This document shows, one piece after another, positions 44,086 to 52,446 of a stretch of 64,000 nucleotides of DNA (positions are counted from its first letter, which is position 1; the number at the start of each line of letters is the position of its first letter). The position numbers and the translations under genes were made by a program. Origin of the DNA: Rufibacter latericius (GTDB taxonomy: Bacteria > Bacteroidota > Bacteroidia > Cytophagales > Hymenobacteraceae). Under the pieces are notes generated by a model. It was not told the DNA's origin, ran no database searches, and saw nothing but the letters and a program-made list of their open reading frames with translations. The stretch covers positions 124,001-188,000 of the forward strand of contig NZ_RJJD01000003.1 in NCBI RefSeq assembly GCF_003721515.1, given 5' to 3'.

Positions 44086-45600
44086 TTAGTCGCGGGCAAA
44101 CTCAATGGGCTTTACCTCATCCTCGAACTGAATGGAAAGGGAGACTACCTCACCCTCTGGGTTATTTTTAAAATGAATGGGTGGCATCGCTGTCCTATAG
44201 GGCGGAACGGTGGTGATGGCTTGGAAAACATCCTTTCCCGCCGGGGAAGGGATGATCGTAAGTTTTCTTTTCCTGAAGTAAGTGTGCAGCTCGCCGTTTT
44301 CGTAAAATAGCTTGATTCTCCCATATCCGGGATTTGTATAACTACCTGCCACGCCCTTGGGGAACAGGAAAGTGGCTGATTGGGCAGTTGGGTGGTTAAC
44401 CGGTGATACAGCAGGAGGTTGGCTTGGTTCCTGGTTCTTCAGATAGAGCGCCATCCAATCCGTCGTTTTTACCTCCAGCAATTTGTCCGCGAGAGTATTC
44501 CTGATCATCATGGCTGCCTGATAGCTGACTTGGTTCGTTAAAACAACGATTCCCAGGTTCTTGTCAGGGAAAAATGCGGCGGATGCCCTGAACCCGTCTA
44601 TACTGCCCCCATGCTCAACCCGATAATGCCCCTTGTAGTCAGAGAGAATCCATCCGTAGCCGTAATTTGCCAGATTTGCCAGATAAGTTCCTGAGAATTC
44701 CTCATCCGGCAAATAGCCTGCTGGCAAAATTGCATGTGGCCTTATGGCTTCCGCTACATATTGTTCCGGTAGTACCTGCTGTCCCTCTAATTTTCCCTTA
44801 TTGATCCAGGCCAGCAGCCAGTTGGCCATGTCATGGGCAGTGCTGTTGATTCCTCCAGCCGGGGCCATGGCCGTAAGGTCCAGGTACTCTACCTCTTCTA
44901 TTTTGCCGTTAATGGAACTATACCCCAAGGACACATTCCTGGTCTCCCTTAATCCTTTTAAACCAATGCTTGAGCTGTTCATCCTCAAGGGTTTAAGGAG
45001 CGAAGATTCTACGTTTTCCTCCCAGGTTCTTCCCGTAAGCTTCTCACCTATCATACCTAAGGTAAAATAGGAGAAGTTGCTGTAATTCCATTTTACCCTA
45101 AGTTTATGCGCCGGCTCTAGGTATTGGATTCTTCTTATCAGACTATCCCTGTCATTCACCGGGATTCCTGACCAAGCCTTGTCATGAAGGGCAAGGCCGG
45201 TTCGCATGGTTAATAGGTCTTGGACGATCAAGTCATTGTTTAGCTCCTCATTGTAGAACTTTAGAGCGGGAACATATCTTAAAGGGTTTTCTTCAAACGA
45301 AATCTTTCCTTTATCCCTAAGCTGCCCCAGGAGCGCGGCAGTGAATGCTTTGGTAACAGAACCAATTGGGAATACGGTGTGGGCATCAGCCTCTATTTTC
45401 CGCTGATAATCACGGTAGCCGAAACCCTGGGCATAGAGTACCTTGTGGCCCTCCACCACCGCTACTGCGCAGCCTGGCGTATGGGTGACTTCCAGTATCT
45501 TCTCTATCTGAATTTTTAAACCCCTAAGACGTGGGTCAATCTGGGCGTGAACGGTGGTAATAAAAAGGAGTATCAGGGAGGTAGTGACCGCTTTCTTCAT
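44086..45600 (-). CDS. Exported serine hydrolase (class C beta-lactamase/penicillin-binding type)
   Basis: 504 residues from ATG 45600, which gives a signal peptide (MKKAVTTSLILLFITTVHAQ); a longer frame to 45756 is not credible. Ser81-Val-Thr-Lys84 in PIGSVTKAFTAALLGQL is the SxxK motif and YSNFSYFTLG the YxN motif; VEHGGSIDGF is the third (HxG-like) box. A C-terminal ~100-residue beta domain (YTNPGYGRIKLFYENGELHTYF) is typical of this esterase/D-peptidase group. True beta-lactamase activity is not implied. Convergent with the S9 peptidase, 15 bp apart. Confidence 0.9.
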   Translation of the reverse strand: MKKAVTTSLILLFITTVHAQIDPRLRGLKIQIEKILEVTHTPGCAVAVVEGHKVLYAQGFGYRDYQRKIEADAHTVFPIGSVTKAFTAALLGQLRDKGKISFEENPLRYVPALKFYNEELNNDLIVQDLLTMRTGLALHDKAWSGIPVNDRDSLIRRIQYLEPAHKLRVKWNYSNFSYFTLGMIGEKLTGRTWEENVESSLLKPLRMNSSSIGLKGLRETRNVSLGYSSINGKIEEVEYLDLTAMAPAGGINSTAHDMANWLLAWINKGKLEGQQVLPEQYVAEAIRPHAILPAGYLPDEEFSGTYLANLANYGYGWILSDYKGHYRVEHGGSIDGFRASAAFFPDKNLGIVVLTNQVSYQAAMMIRNTLADKLLEVKTTDWMALYLKNQEPSQPPAVSPVNHPTAQSATFLFPKGVAGSYTNPGYGRIKLFYENGELHTYFRKRKLTIIPSPAGKDVFQAITTVPPYRTAMPPIHFKNNPEGEVVSLSIQFEDEVKPIEFARD

Positions 45601-45621
45601 GCTAATTGTTTTCTTTCGAGG

Positions 45622-45629
45622 CAAAGCTA
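45622..45629 (-). promoter_or_regulatory. -7 element for the serine hydrolase gene
   Basis: Minus-strand TAGCTTTG 21 nt before the ATG at 45600. No TTG at the ideal 19-nt spacing was found, so it is only a half-match. Confidence 0.5.
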
Positions 45630-45694
45630 CCACTGAAGAAAAGCAGACGGAAGGACAAAAAAGGCTTCTATCCGGACAAAACAAGAATGCCGCT

Positions 45695-46633
45695 CTATTG
45701 ACCTTTTTCTTTAGGGAAAGTTCTGAGAAGCTTCCTGAGCTGGCTATCCCCCTCAAAGCCGCACAGCGCTGCCACGTAGTCCAGCTTATGGCCCTCTCTC
45801 AGCAGATGGCCGGCTTTCTCTGCCCGTACCTTGTTGAGGTACTCAATAATCGTCATCCCGGTCGCCTTCTTAAAGAGCCGGGTGAGGTTCCGTGGGCTCA
45901 TGTTGACATGGTCTGCGATGGTTGAAGTCAACAGTTTCTCTCCCAGGTGTTCAAAGATGTACTGCTGGGCGGCGTGCACCCTGTCTTCCAGATGGTTCCC
46001 GTGGCGCAGGAAAACACTCAATTGCGGGTCATCAGTCCCTCTACGGGAATACACCACGGTGATCTTGGCAACCTCATAGGCAAGTCTCTGTCCATACAGC
46101 CTCTCCAGAATAAATAAGGAGAGGTCAATGCCAGAGCTTACGCCCGCGCTGGTGAAGATTCCCCTGTCCTCCACAAAAAGACGGTTGCGCTTCAGTACCG
46201 CCTCCGGGAACCGGGCCGCGAACCTGGAGAAATACCCCCAGTGGGTGGTGCAGGACCTCTGGTTCAGCAGACCAGCCTCGGCCACAAGAAATGCCCCCGT
46301 GCAGACGGAGCAGATGTTCGCCCCTGAGGCATGCTGCTCCCTCAACCACCCGAAGAAATCTTGCGCAGAGTCCAGGAAAGCGGGATCTGAAAGGAGGGTA
46401 GATTCTATCCCAGGTATGAAGACATAGTCCCCCTTGCTTAGCGAGAAGGAGCTGTGCGTAGTCAATCTGGAGAAAAATAGTCCAGCGGAGCTTTCTATCT
46501 CAGCGGGGGGGTCAATGGAGGCGAAGCACAGCTCAAGCTCAGGTTGGAACACTTTGGCCTCATAGAAGATATGTGCTGGTCCGGTGATGTCAAGCAAGTG
46601 AACCAAGGGTGGAACTATGAAGACGATTTTCAT
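45695..46633 (-). CDS. GlxA-type AraC-family transcriptional regulator
   Basis: 312 residues. The N-terminal ~190 residues are a DJ-1/PfpI-like amidotransferase fold (MKIVFIVPPLVHLLDITGPAHIF; elbow Cys in SVCTGAFLVAEAG; THWGYFSRFAARFP). The C-terminal ~95 residues are an AraC double helix-turn-helix (LLTSTIADHVNMSPRNLTRLFKKATGMTIIEYLNKVRAEKAGHLL). Its likely target is uncertain; the serine hydrolase gene begins 95 bp downstream on the same strand with its own -7 element. Confidence 0.9.
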   Translation of the reverse strand: MKIVFIVPPLVHLLDITGPAHIFYEAKVFQPELELCFASIDPPAEIESSAGLFFSRLTTHSSFSLSKGDYVFIPGIESTLLSDPAFLDSAQDFFGWLREQHASGANICSVCTGAFLVAEAGLLNQRSCTTHWGYFSRFAARFPEAVLKRNRLFVEDRGIFTSAGVSSGIDLSLFILERLYGQRLAYEVAKITVVYSRRGTDDPQLSVFLRHGNHLEDRVHAAQQYIFEHLGEKLLTSTIADHVNMSPRNLTRLFKKATGMTIIEYLNKVRAEKAGHLLREGHKLDYVAALCGFEGDSQLRKLLRTFPKEKGQ

Positions 46634-46826
46634 GCGAAGGTAAGGGCAGGAACTTGCCGTCTGATTTTTTCTCTAAAGCGACAGGCGAATCTAAGTTCCT
46701 TTGCTTTAAGTGTACAGTTGGGCAGGCTCAAGGTGATGGCTTGTTGTAATTGCCTGTAAATATACAAATTCAAATAGCCGAAATGGTTTTGCCTTTGGCA
46801 TTCCAGGCACTCTATGGGCATATCTA

Positions 46827-46871
46827 AAAACGCAGCGGCCTAATCTGATCATGATTAGGCCGCTGCGTTTT
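46827..46871. terminator. 19-bp bidirectional hairpin
   Basis: Arms 46827-46845 and 46853-46871 are perfectly complementary, with A-run before and T-run after. It lies upstream of the GlxA-type gene and 43 bp past the S41 peptidase stop, so it should terminate the latter. Confidence 0.85.
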
Positions 46872-46913
46872 AAAGATATGCTTTACGTCAAGAAAAAGTC
46901 TACCTTTTAGAGG

Positions 46914-48875
46914 CTAGGTTTTCTTCGTTTCAGCCTTTTTGGTCTCTGCCTTTTTGGGTTCTGATTTTTTAGATTCGGGTTTCTTTGCCTCAGTCTTCTT
47001 GGTGACAGAAGGTTCATCGTCCTTTTTCTCTTCCACGCCAATGAGTTCAATGGCTCTAGCTAGCAATTCATCTTTTCTGGAGAGAACGCCTTTGAGGGTG
47101 GGGTGAACTTCTTCATCCAGCCGAACGCCCAGCCGTTGGGTAACAGCATTGTTAGGATAGTAGATGCCGTTGCCCGAGAGCGCCACCACGTACTTACCAG
47201 GAAGCACCATTCTTTTCACATCGCCATCGGCTCCCGCGGAGGGTTGTCCCAGGGTAATGCTCCCGGGAAACAGCCGCTGAAGGCTCATAGTGTGCCACTC
47301 GCCAATACTTTGCGTGGTGCCGTTTACCAGAATTACCACTTTCCCGGCATAGGCAGTTTCCTCAGGCTTGATTTCGGTAGGGTAATACACCTCAGGTTGG
47401 GTAAGCAACCGATAGGAGCCCACCTGGTACGGATTCAACTGGTAATACCGCGCAAAGTAATGGTCTGGTTTCCCAAACTTCTTGAATGCATAATGGAACA
47501 CGAAATCGCTGTTATCAGGCTCGCCGCGCATGTCAAAGATGATGCCTCGGGCTTTGGTTGCCCGACTGAAGAGGGAATCCATGAGTCGGTAATCTTCCTC
47601 AGAGGTTTCGTCTTTGATCATCCGGAAGGTATCGTCAATCTTGAAGTGGACAATGCCTTTGGCGGCATAAACCAAGCCTTTGCTTTTCTTGGGGGGCACC
47701 GCTTGCTTCTTTTTGAAATAGGTATCAATGAGCTTTGCTTTGGCGGCCTGCGAAGGATCCATGAGCCGGAGGGTGGTGTTGAGTTTCTCTTCGCCCCGGG
47801 TGAGCTGGACCTGCATCACAGGGTCTTCTGAGCGGAACAGCAGGTTATCGCCCCACTCTCCTACCCTTGACCACAAAGAGGATTGATTAGAGACGGCCAG
47901 CACCGCACCCAGGGCGTTTACCCACTCAGTTACCGAAACACTGTCCAACCCTTCTATAATATCGCCCCGCCGGATGTTGGATCGTTTGCAGAGAGCCTCG
48001 TCAATGACGGCGGTGACCAGGATCTTCTTTTCGGCTACCTGGTAATCAAAGGGGGGATAATAATGGTTTTTGAACAGCTTCTCGCGATAATTCAATTGCC
48101 GGAAAAAAGAATAGGCCTGGGTATCATCCAGCCGCGCATTTACGCCTAGCAACAAACGCTCATATTCCTCACGGGTAGCGCATTGGGCAAACTGCGGAAT
48201 GTTCTGGCTAATGACTACATCCCAGTTCTCGTCCATGAGATGCTTGTAGGGATAGAGATAATCTACAAAGGCCTTAAACTTAGCCAGGGCCAGCATGCGC
48301 AATGGATAAGGCAAGTTCTCCTTGGGGTCCGTGGTATAGTCTGGTTCGTGGGGCATGGTGCCGCCGTACGGGTTGTTGCGCACATAGGTGTAATAGTGTT
48401 TGTCACCCGTGTAGCGCCGCTCAAAGATTTGGTTGAGCATTTTGCGGTTATCAGAAGACAGGAACTTTGATTTGGTGCGCCAGGTATCATCCAGGTTCTT
48501 GAGCAGGAAAGCTCCTTTGGGATTGTCTTTCTGCGCGCCCGATTTGTCTCCAGCAGGTACGCCTACTTCCTTCAGAAGCTGCTTGAACACAGCATTTACT
48601 TGTTTCTGGTTTTTTGCCGAGTCTACTTTGGAAAGGTTTGCCAGAAACAGGGAATCGGCGTGGAGCATCCCCATTGCCGAGGAAGGATGGTAGTATTTCA
48701 GGTGTCCCCAGATCCGGAAGAAGTTCAGCTGCTTTTCGGTCTCGAAGTCATTCTGCGCGAAAGCGGGTCCCAGACCTAACAGAAAAGCCATCACCAGCAG
48801 GAACATCGCCCGAGGGAAAGTCACCTGCAAGATGACGGGTGCGGCAAGAGATTGTGGGGGGTAGTGGTTCTTCAT
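46914..48875 (-). CDS. S41 family (C-terminal-processing type) peptidase
   Basis: 653 residues. An N-terminal hydrophobic segment (about 22-41, ending GPAFAQ) acts as signal; the true start may be the Met at residue 24. A PDZ-like part (ILVTAVIDEALCKRSNIRRGDIIEGLDSVSVTEWVNALG) precedes the catalytic domain with VVILVNGTTQSIGEW (probable nucleophile Ser of QSIGEW) and GQPSAGADGD. The last ~30 residues are an imperfect lysine-rich repeat built on (K/E)AETKK and (K/P)ESKK units, unusual for the family. Substrate unknown. Confidence 0.88.
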   Translation of the reverse strand: MKNHYPPQSLAAPVILQVTFPRAMFLLVMAFLLGLGPAFAQNDFETEKQLNFFRIWGHLKYYHPSSAMGMLHADSLFLANLSKVDSAKNQKQVNAVFKQLLKEVGVPAGDKSGAQKDNPKGAFLLKNLDDTWRTKSKFLSSDNRKMLNQIFERRYTGDKHYYTYVRNNPYGGTMPHEPDYTTDPKENLPYPLRMLALAKFKAFVDYLYPYKHLMDENWDVVISQNIPQFAQCATREEYERLLLGVNARLDDTQAYSFFRQLNYREKLFKNHYYPPFDYQVAEKKILVTAVIDEALCKRSNIRRGDIIEGLDSVSVTEWVNALGAVLAVSNQSSLWSRVGEWGDNLLFRSEDPVMQVQLTRGEEKLNTTLRLMDPSQAAKAKLIDTYFKKKQAVPPKKSKGLVYAAKGIVHFKIDDTFRMIKDETSEEDYRLMDSLFSRATKARGIIFDMRGEPDNSDFVFHYAFKKFGKPDHYFARYYQLNPYQVGSYRLLTQPEVYYPTEIKPEETAYAGKVVILVNGTTQSIGEWHTMSLQRLFPGSITLGQPSAGADGDVKRMVLPGKYVVALSGNGIYYPNNAVTQRLGVRLDEEVHPTLKGVLSRKDELLARAIELIGVEEKKDDEPSVTKKTEAKKPESKKSEPKKAETKKAETKKT

Positions 48876-48974
48876 AAGTAAAATTCTCTGGGCCGTTCAA
48901 AACTGAAACCGAAAGGCACGTTCATTTCCTTTGTATCTGCACCTACACAAAGGCATCTTCTCCTGTTTAAAAAG

Positions 48975-49010
48975 GTTTTGGGCCTGTTTTTTGGGAAGCG
49001 GCTCCAAAGC
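48975..49010. repeat. HC36 palindrome
   Basis: GTTTTGGGCC, TGTTTT, GAAGCGGCTCC, AAAGC in 36 nt with AGG/CCT extending it. Between two minus-strand genes. Confidence 0.7.
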
Positions 49011-49050
49011 CTATTTTGTTTAAAACGGCAGACTTCGCCAGCTTATTTTG

Positions 49051-49500
49051 CTATTCCACAATGAGTACCCCGCGTCCTGCTAAGGAATCAGCGAAATGGA
49101 GGTCATCCAGGTTGTTGAACTCCAGGGTACGGCGGCGGTTATCGTCCAGGAAAAGGGTGATCATGGGCACTTCATCTGAAGCGCGCGTTTTTTTCTGGGC
49201 CTTCACGATCTGCTTTACATCAAACTCGTCTCGGCCCGAATCCAGGATGCCCCGGGTGTAGCCCACGTACAGCCAGAATAACACAATGCCCGCCGTGATT
49301 CCGGTAAAAAGCAGGTGGTGGGTTTGTTGGGTAAGCTGATAAGTTTTAAAGTGCTTCTGCGCCTGTATGGAGAAAAAGACACTCCAGCAGATGGATGCCA
49401 CCAAATGCAGCACTTTCACATACCTGGCTTGGTGACCGCTAATGAAAATCCGGTCCCCTTCCATCCGGAGGATGCCTCTTTTTAACTGAAACGTATTCAT
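49051..49500 (-). CDS. Hypothetical two-TM membrane protein
   Basis: 149 residues. N-terminal ~28 residues are amphipathic, then two membrane segments (about 30-46 and 64-83), then a cytosolic ~65-residue beta-type tail with MITLFLDDNRRRTLEFNNLDDLHFADSLAGRGVLIVE. The layout resembles small PH-like or DUF-type membrane proteins, but I do not recognise it. No neighbour suggests a function. Confidence 0.75.
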   Translation of the reverse strand: MNTFQLKRGILRMEGDRIFISGHQARYVKVLHLVASICWSVFFSIQAQKHFKTYQLTQQTHHLLFTGITAGIVLFWLYVGYTRGILDSGRDEFDVKQIVKAQKKTRASDEVPMITLFLDDNRRRTLEFNNLDDLHFADSLAGRGVLIVE

Positions 49501-49619
49501 TGGATGAATCTAAGCAACACTACCACGAACTTACCACAACCTAAGCAGAAACGGAAATCTCCCCAAAGCTGGCCCGTTCTAATACGGTTTTACTCAGGAA
49601 ACGCTTTCTGGCTCGGGTT

Positions 49620-49655
49620 GTTTTAAGGCTATTTTTTAAAAATAAGCTTAAAAGC
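49620..49655. repeat. HC36 palindrome
   Basis: GTTTTAAGGC, ATTTTTT, AAAAATAAGC, TTAAAAGC in 36 nt, weaker GC blocks. Between two minus-strand genes. Confidence 0.6.
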
Positions 49656-49688
49656 AAAAAGATTGGAAACACCTGCGCCCCTCCCCTT

Positions 49689-50264
49689 TCAAAGCACCCT
49701 ATCCTGTTGACCTTTAGAAACCTCTTGGCTCTGCAAAACCGAAATGATTCTTGTGTACCGGGGCCGGGTATAACGCTGCAATAGAACGGGATAAATATTC
49801 AGGAGGATATTTAACAAAAGCAGCCATCTAGCCTCTGCCCATGAATCGCTCACAAGGAATGCAGTACTAAAAACGATAATGCCGATAATCAAATGGCCGA
49901 ACTCCGAGTTGCGGGTATTTCGCTCCTGGTCCCTGAGCGCCGAAATATCTTTTTTGATGGGGTTGCCTTTCTTGTTTAGTTTCTCCCAACCTATCACTTT
50001 CAGCAGTTTTCGGTAGAGTGGCACTCCCAGGTAAATATAAACCCTCCCGCTGCGTTCCCAATTTTGCGCATTGAAGTATCCTGCATGCAGCCTGAGTGGA
50101 AACAAGGTCACCAAAACAGTATACCATGCCATCAGCATAAAGTTGAGCACCCAACTGAACACAAAACTTTGGGTTCCAAAACTATCGGCAATGAAATAGC
50201 ACAATAAGATTGTGGCCAGAGTGGCGCCCACTGCCATTGCCCACTTAGAGAAAGTTTTCTTCAT
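49689..50264 (-). CDS. Membrane protein, CrtO-like glycosyl-diaponeurosporenoate acyltransferase type
   Basis: 191 residues with about four membrane segments (about 12-28, 33-54, 125-140, 144-162). The segment NWERSGRVYIYLGVPLYRKLLKVIGWEK (around 68-95) resembles the conserved core of small CrtO-like acyltransferases and related Bacteroidota membrane proteins. No other carotenoid gene is nearby, so the name describes only a resemblance. It follows dnaB on the same strand, separated by a hairpin. Confidence 0.65.
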   Translation of the reverse strand: MKKTFSKWAMAVGATLATILLCYFIADSFGTQSFVFSWVLNFMLMAWYTVLVTLFPLRLHAGYFNAQNWERSGRVYIYLGVPLYRKLLKVIGWEKLNKKGNPIKKDISALRDQERNTRNSEFGHLIIGIIVFSTAFLVSDSWAEARWLLLLNILLNIYPVLLQRYTRPRYTRIISVLQSQEVSKGQQDRVL

Positions 50265-50326
50265 TCAAGACTAAATAAGCAACAAGATAGGAATTGGTCT
50301 TAGAAGAGAGGGCTTTTAGGGATAGG

Positions 50327-50362
50327 TCTTTGGGGGTACTTTTCTGAAAACTGCCATAAAAC
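50327..50362. repeat. HC36 palindrome
   Basis: TCTTTGGGGG, ACTTTTC, GAAAACTGCC, ATAAAAC in 36 nt. Its final AAAAC is the start of the terminator arm at 50358, so both hairpins cannot form together. Between two minus-strand genes. Confidence 0.6.
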
Positions 50363-50401
50363 ACATCGGCCATTCCTTTGCAGAAATGGCCGATGTGTTT
50401 T
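50358..50401 (-). terminator. dnaB terminator
   Basis: 17-bp stem (50358-50374 with 50385-50401), T-run on both sides, 22 bp beyond the dnaB stop. Confidence 0.85.
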
Positions 50402-50423
50402 TTTGGCAAGTAAATGGTTTGGT

Positions 50424-51992
50424 TTAGAACGGAGGAGCATCGTCAAACGAGGAAGCCGGGAAACCGCCGCCATCATTCATCTTGCTGCCTAACCTGATGG
50501 TATTTGGTCCTCCCGCTGATGGTGGTCCGTCAAAGTCTGAGGTCGGGAATCCGCCACCGCCGTCCATGCCGCCGCCGAAGCCGTCTTCCAGGTTCCCGAA
50601 TTTGGTGTACTTACCAATGAATTTCAGGTGCACGCTGCCTACCTCACCGTTCCGGTGTTTGGCAATGATGACTTCACCCACGCCCAACGTCGGGTTACCC
50701 ATCTCATCTTCGGTGATACCGTAGTATTCCGGACGATACAGGAACACTACCATGTCGGCATCCTGCTCAATGGACCCAGATTCACGTAAGTCGGAGAGCA
50801 TTGGTTTCTTGTCGCCGCCACGGGTTTCCACGGCCCGGCTAAGCTGCGAGAGCGCAATTACCGGCACGTTCAATTCCTTGGCCAGCTGTTTCAAGGCCCG
50901 GGAAATAGACGCGATTTCCTGCTCACGGTTACCGCCACCTTTGCCCTCGGTGTTACCGCTCATGAGCTGCAGGTAGTCAATGATAACCATCTGGATATCA
51001 TGCTGCGCCTTCAAACGACGGCACTTGGTCCGGAGCTCCCGGATGGAAAGGCCCGGAGTATCGTCAATGAAAATAGGCGCCTGGCTCAGGCGGGAGATCT
51101 TGTGGTTCAGCTGCGCCCACTCGTAGTCTGCCAGGTTTCCTTTCTTGATCTTCTCCCCTTCCAACTCAGCCTCAGCGGAGATTAGACGGTTTACGAGCTG
51201 AATGGAGGACATCTCCAAGGAGAAGATAGCCACCCCTTTGTTGAAGTCCACGGCGGCGTTCCGCATGGCCGACACCACGAACGCCGTCTTTCCCATCGCC
51301 GGACGCGCGGCCAGGATCACTAAGTCGGAAGGTTGCCAACCGGAGGTCACGCGGTCCAGGGCAGTAAAACCACTCGGTACCCCAGTCAACCCCTCTTTCT
51401 GGCTCTTTTTGGCCTCCAGTTCCTTGATGGCTTTGTGCATCAAGGACTGCATGTCATCAAAGTTCTTCCGGATGTTGCTTTCAGACACCTCAAACAACTT
51501 GGCCTCGGTGGAGTCCAGCAGGTCGAACACGTCGGTGGTGTCTTCGTAGGCGCGGCCCAGTACCTCAGAGGAAATACTGATGAGGTCGCGCTTGATGGCA
51601 GCCTCGGTGATGATACGGGCGTGGAACTCAATGTTCGCTGCCGAGTTGATGCGGGTGGTGAGCTGCGTCACGTAAAAGGCCCCGCCCACAAACTCCAGTT
51701 CGCCCTGCTCACGCAGTTCCTGGGTAACCGTTAAAATATCAATCGGCTCTGATTTGTCAAAAAGGGCCAGAATCGCCCTGAAAATGCGCTGATGCGCGTC
51801 TTTGTAGAAACTTTGGGGTTTTAATAAGTCAATTACGGCCGTAAGGGCGTCTTTCTCCAACATGAGCGCACCCAACACCGCCTCTTCCAGCTCCAACGCC
51901 TGCGGCGGAAGCTTTCCCATTCCTGGAGATACGGTTTGCTTGGGGTTCCAGGCAGCCTTACCTCGCGTCGCTTTTAATTTCATCTCCTCCAT
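50424..51992 (-). CDS. dnaB: Replicative DNA helicase
   Basis: 522 residues. N-terminal DnaB domain (about 30-130: PPQALELEEAVLGALMLEKDAL) and RecA-like core with Walker A ARPAMGKTAFV (about 228-238), Walker B region QMVIIDYLQLM, and SQLSRAVETR (arginine-finger loop). The C-terminal ~60 residues are a Gly/Phe/Asp-rich disordered tail (DGFGGGMDGGGGFP, ASSFDDAPPF), similar in style to SSB-type acidic tips. A -7 element at 51998-52005 places the transcript start near 51990, so the Met at 51983 (MKLKATRG) may be the real start. Monocistronic. Confidence 0.95.
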   Translation of the reverse strand: MEEMKLKATRGKAAWNPKQTVSPGMGKLPPQALELEEAVLGALMLEKDALTAVIDLLKPQSFYKDAHQRIFRAILALFDKSEPIDILTVTQELREQGELEFVGGAFYVTQLTTRINSAANIEFHARIITEAAIKRDLISISSEVLGRAYEDTTDVFDLLDSTEAKLFEVSESNIRKNFDDMQSLMHKAIKELEAKKSQKEGLTGVPSGFTALDRVTSGWQPSDLVILAARPAMGKTAFVVSAMRNAAVDFNKGVAIFSLEMSSIQLVNRLISAEAELEGEKIKKGNLADYEWAQLNHKISRLSQAPIFIDDTPGLSIRELRTKCRRLKAQHDIQMVIIDYLQLMSGNTEGKGGGNREQEIASISRALKQLAKELNVPVIALSQLSRAVETRGGDKKPMLSDLRESGSIEQDADMVVFLYRPEYYGITEDEMGNPTLGVGEVIIAKHRNGEVGSVHLKFIGKYTKFGNLEDGFGGGMDGGGGFPTSDFDGPPSAGGPNTIRLGSKMNDGGGFPASSFDDAPPF

Positions 51993-51997
51993 AAAAG

Positions 51998-52005
51998 CAA
52001 ATGTA
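51998..52005 (-). promoter_or_regulatory. dnaB -7 promoter element
   Basis: Minus-strand TACATTTG just upstream of dnaB; no TTG at the 19-nt distance. Its closeness to the first ATG bears on the start choice. Confidence 0.5.
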
Positions 52006-52418
52006 ATGATGTTACCGCCTCAGGTAATCCACAAAAAAGACCTACATATCCACACTCTGGCCGTTCCTTTTTTGACTAGCCCCTATTTCCTTGACTCTCA
52101 GATTGAATTCAGGCGTTAACCCAAACAAAGTATTTTCAAGAATTTCCGGCTGAATAGCCGAGAAAGCAATATAGGCATTGCTGCTTAGGGTGTAACATCT
52201 TTTTTGATTAGGCTACAACACGGGCAAGAAACAAAATATCGGAGTGTTGTTTTAGGCTTCTTTTCGGAAAAACGGCTTCAAAACGGGCCAAAATACATAG
52301 AGACTCGGGCTTAAAACAGGCATTTTCAGGACCAGGCTTCAAGAGTAATCCACAAATTTCAGGTGAGATATCCACAAATCCGTTGGTGCTCTCGTAGAAG
52401 GGCATATTCTAAAATCAC
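52006..52418. other. Divergent region between dnaB and mpl
   Basis: 413 bp without a gene. Holds an HC36 copy at 52249-52284, though no gene ends here. No repeats resembling DnaA boxes or other origin signals were noted. Confidence 0.5.
52249..52284. repeat. HC36 palindrome
   Basis: GTTTTAGGC, CTTTTCGG, AAAAACGGC, TTCAAAAC in 36 nt, in a divergent region upstream of both flanking genes. Confidence 0.75.
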
Positions 52419-52426
52419 TACATTTG
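52419..52426 (+). promoter_or_regulatory. mpl -7 promoter element
   Basis: TACATTTG 20 nt before the mpl ATG; no well-spaced TTG. Confidence 0.5.
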
Positions 52427-52446
52427 CTCTCTTTGATTGAGACTAC

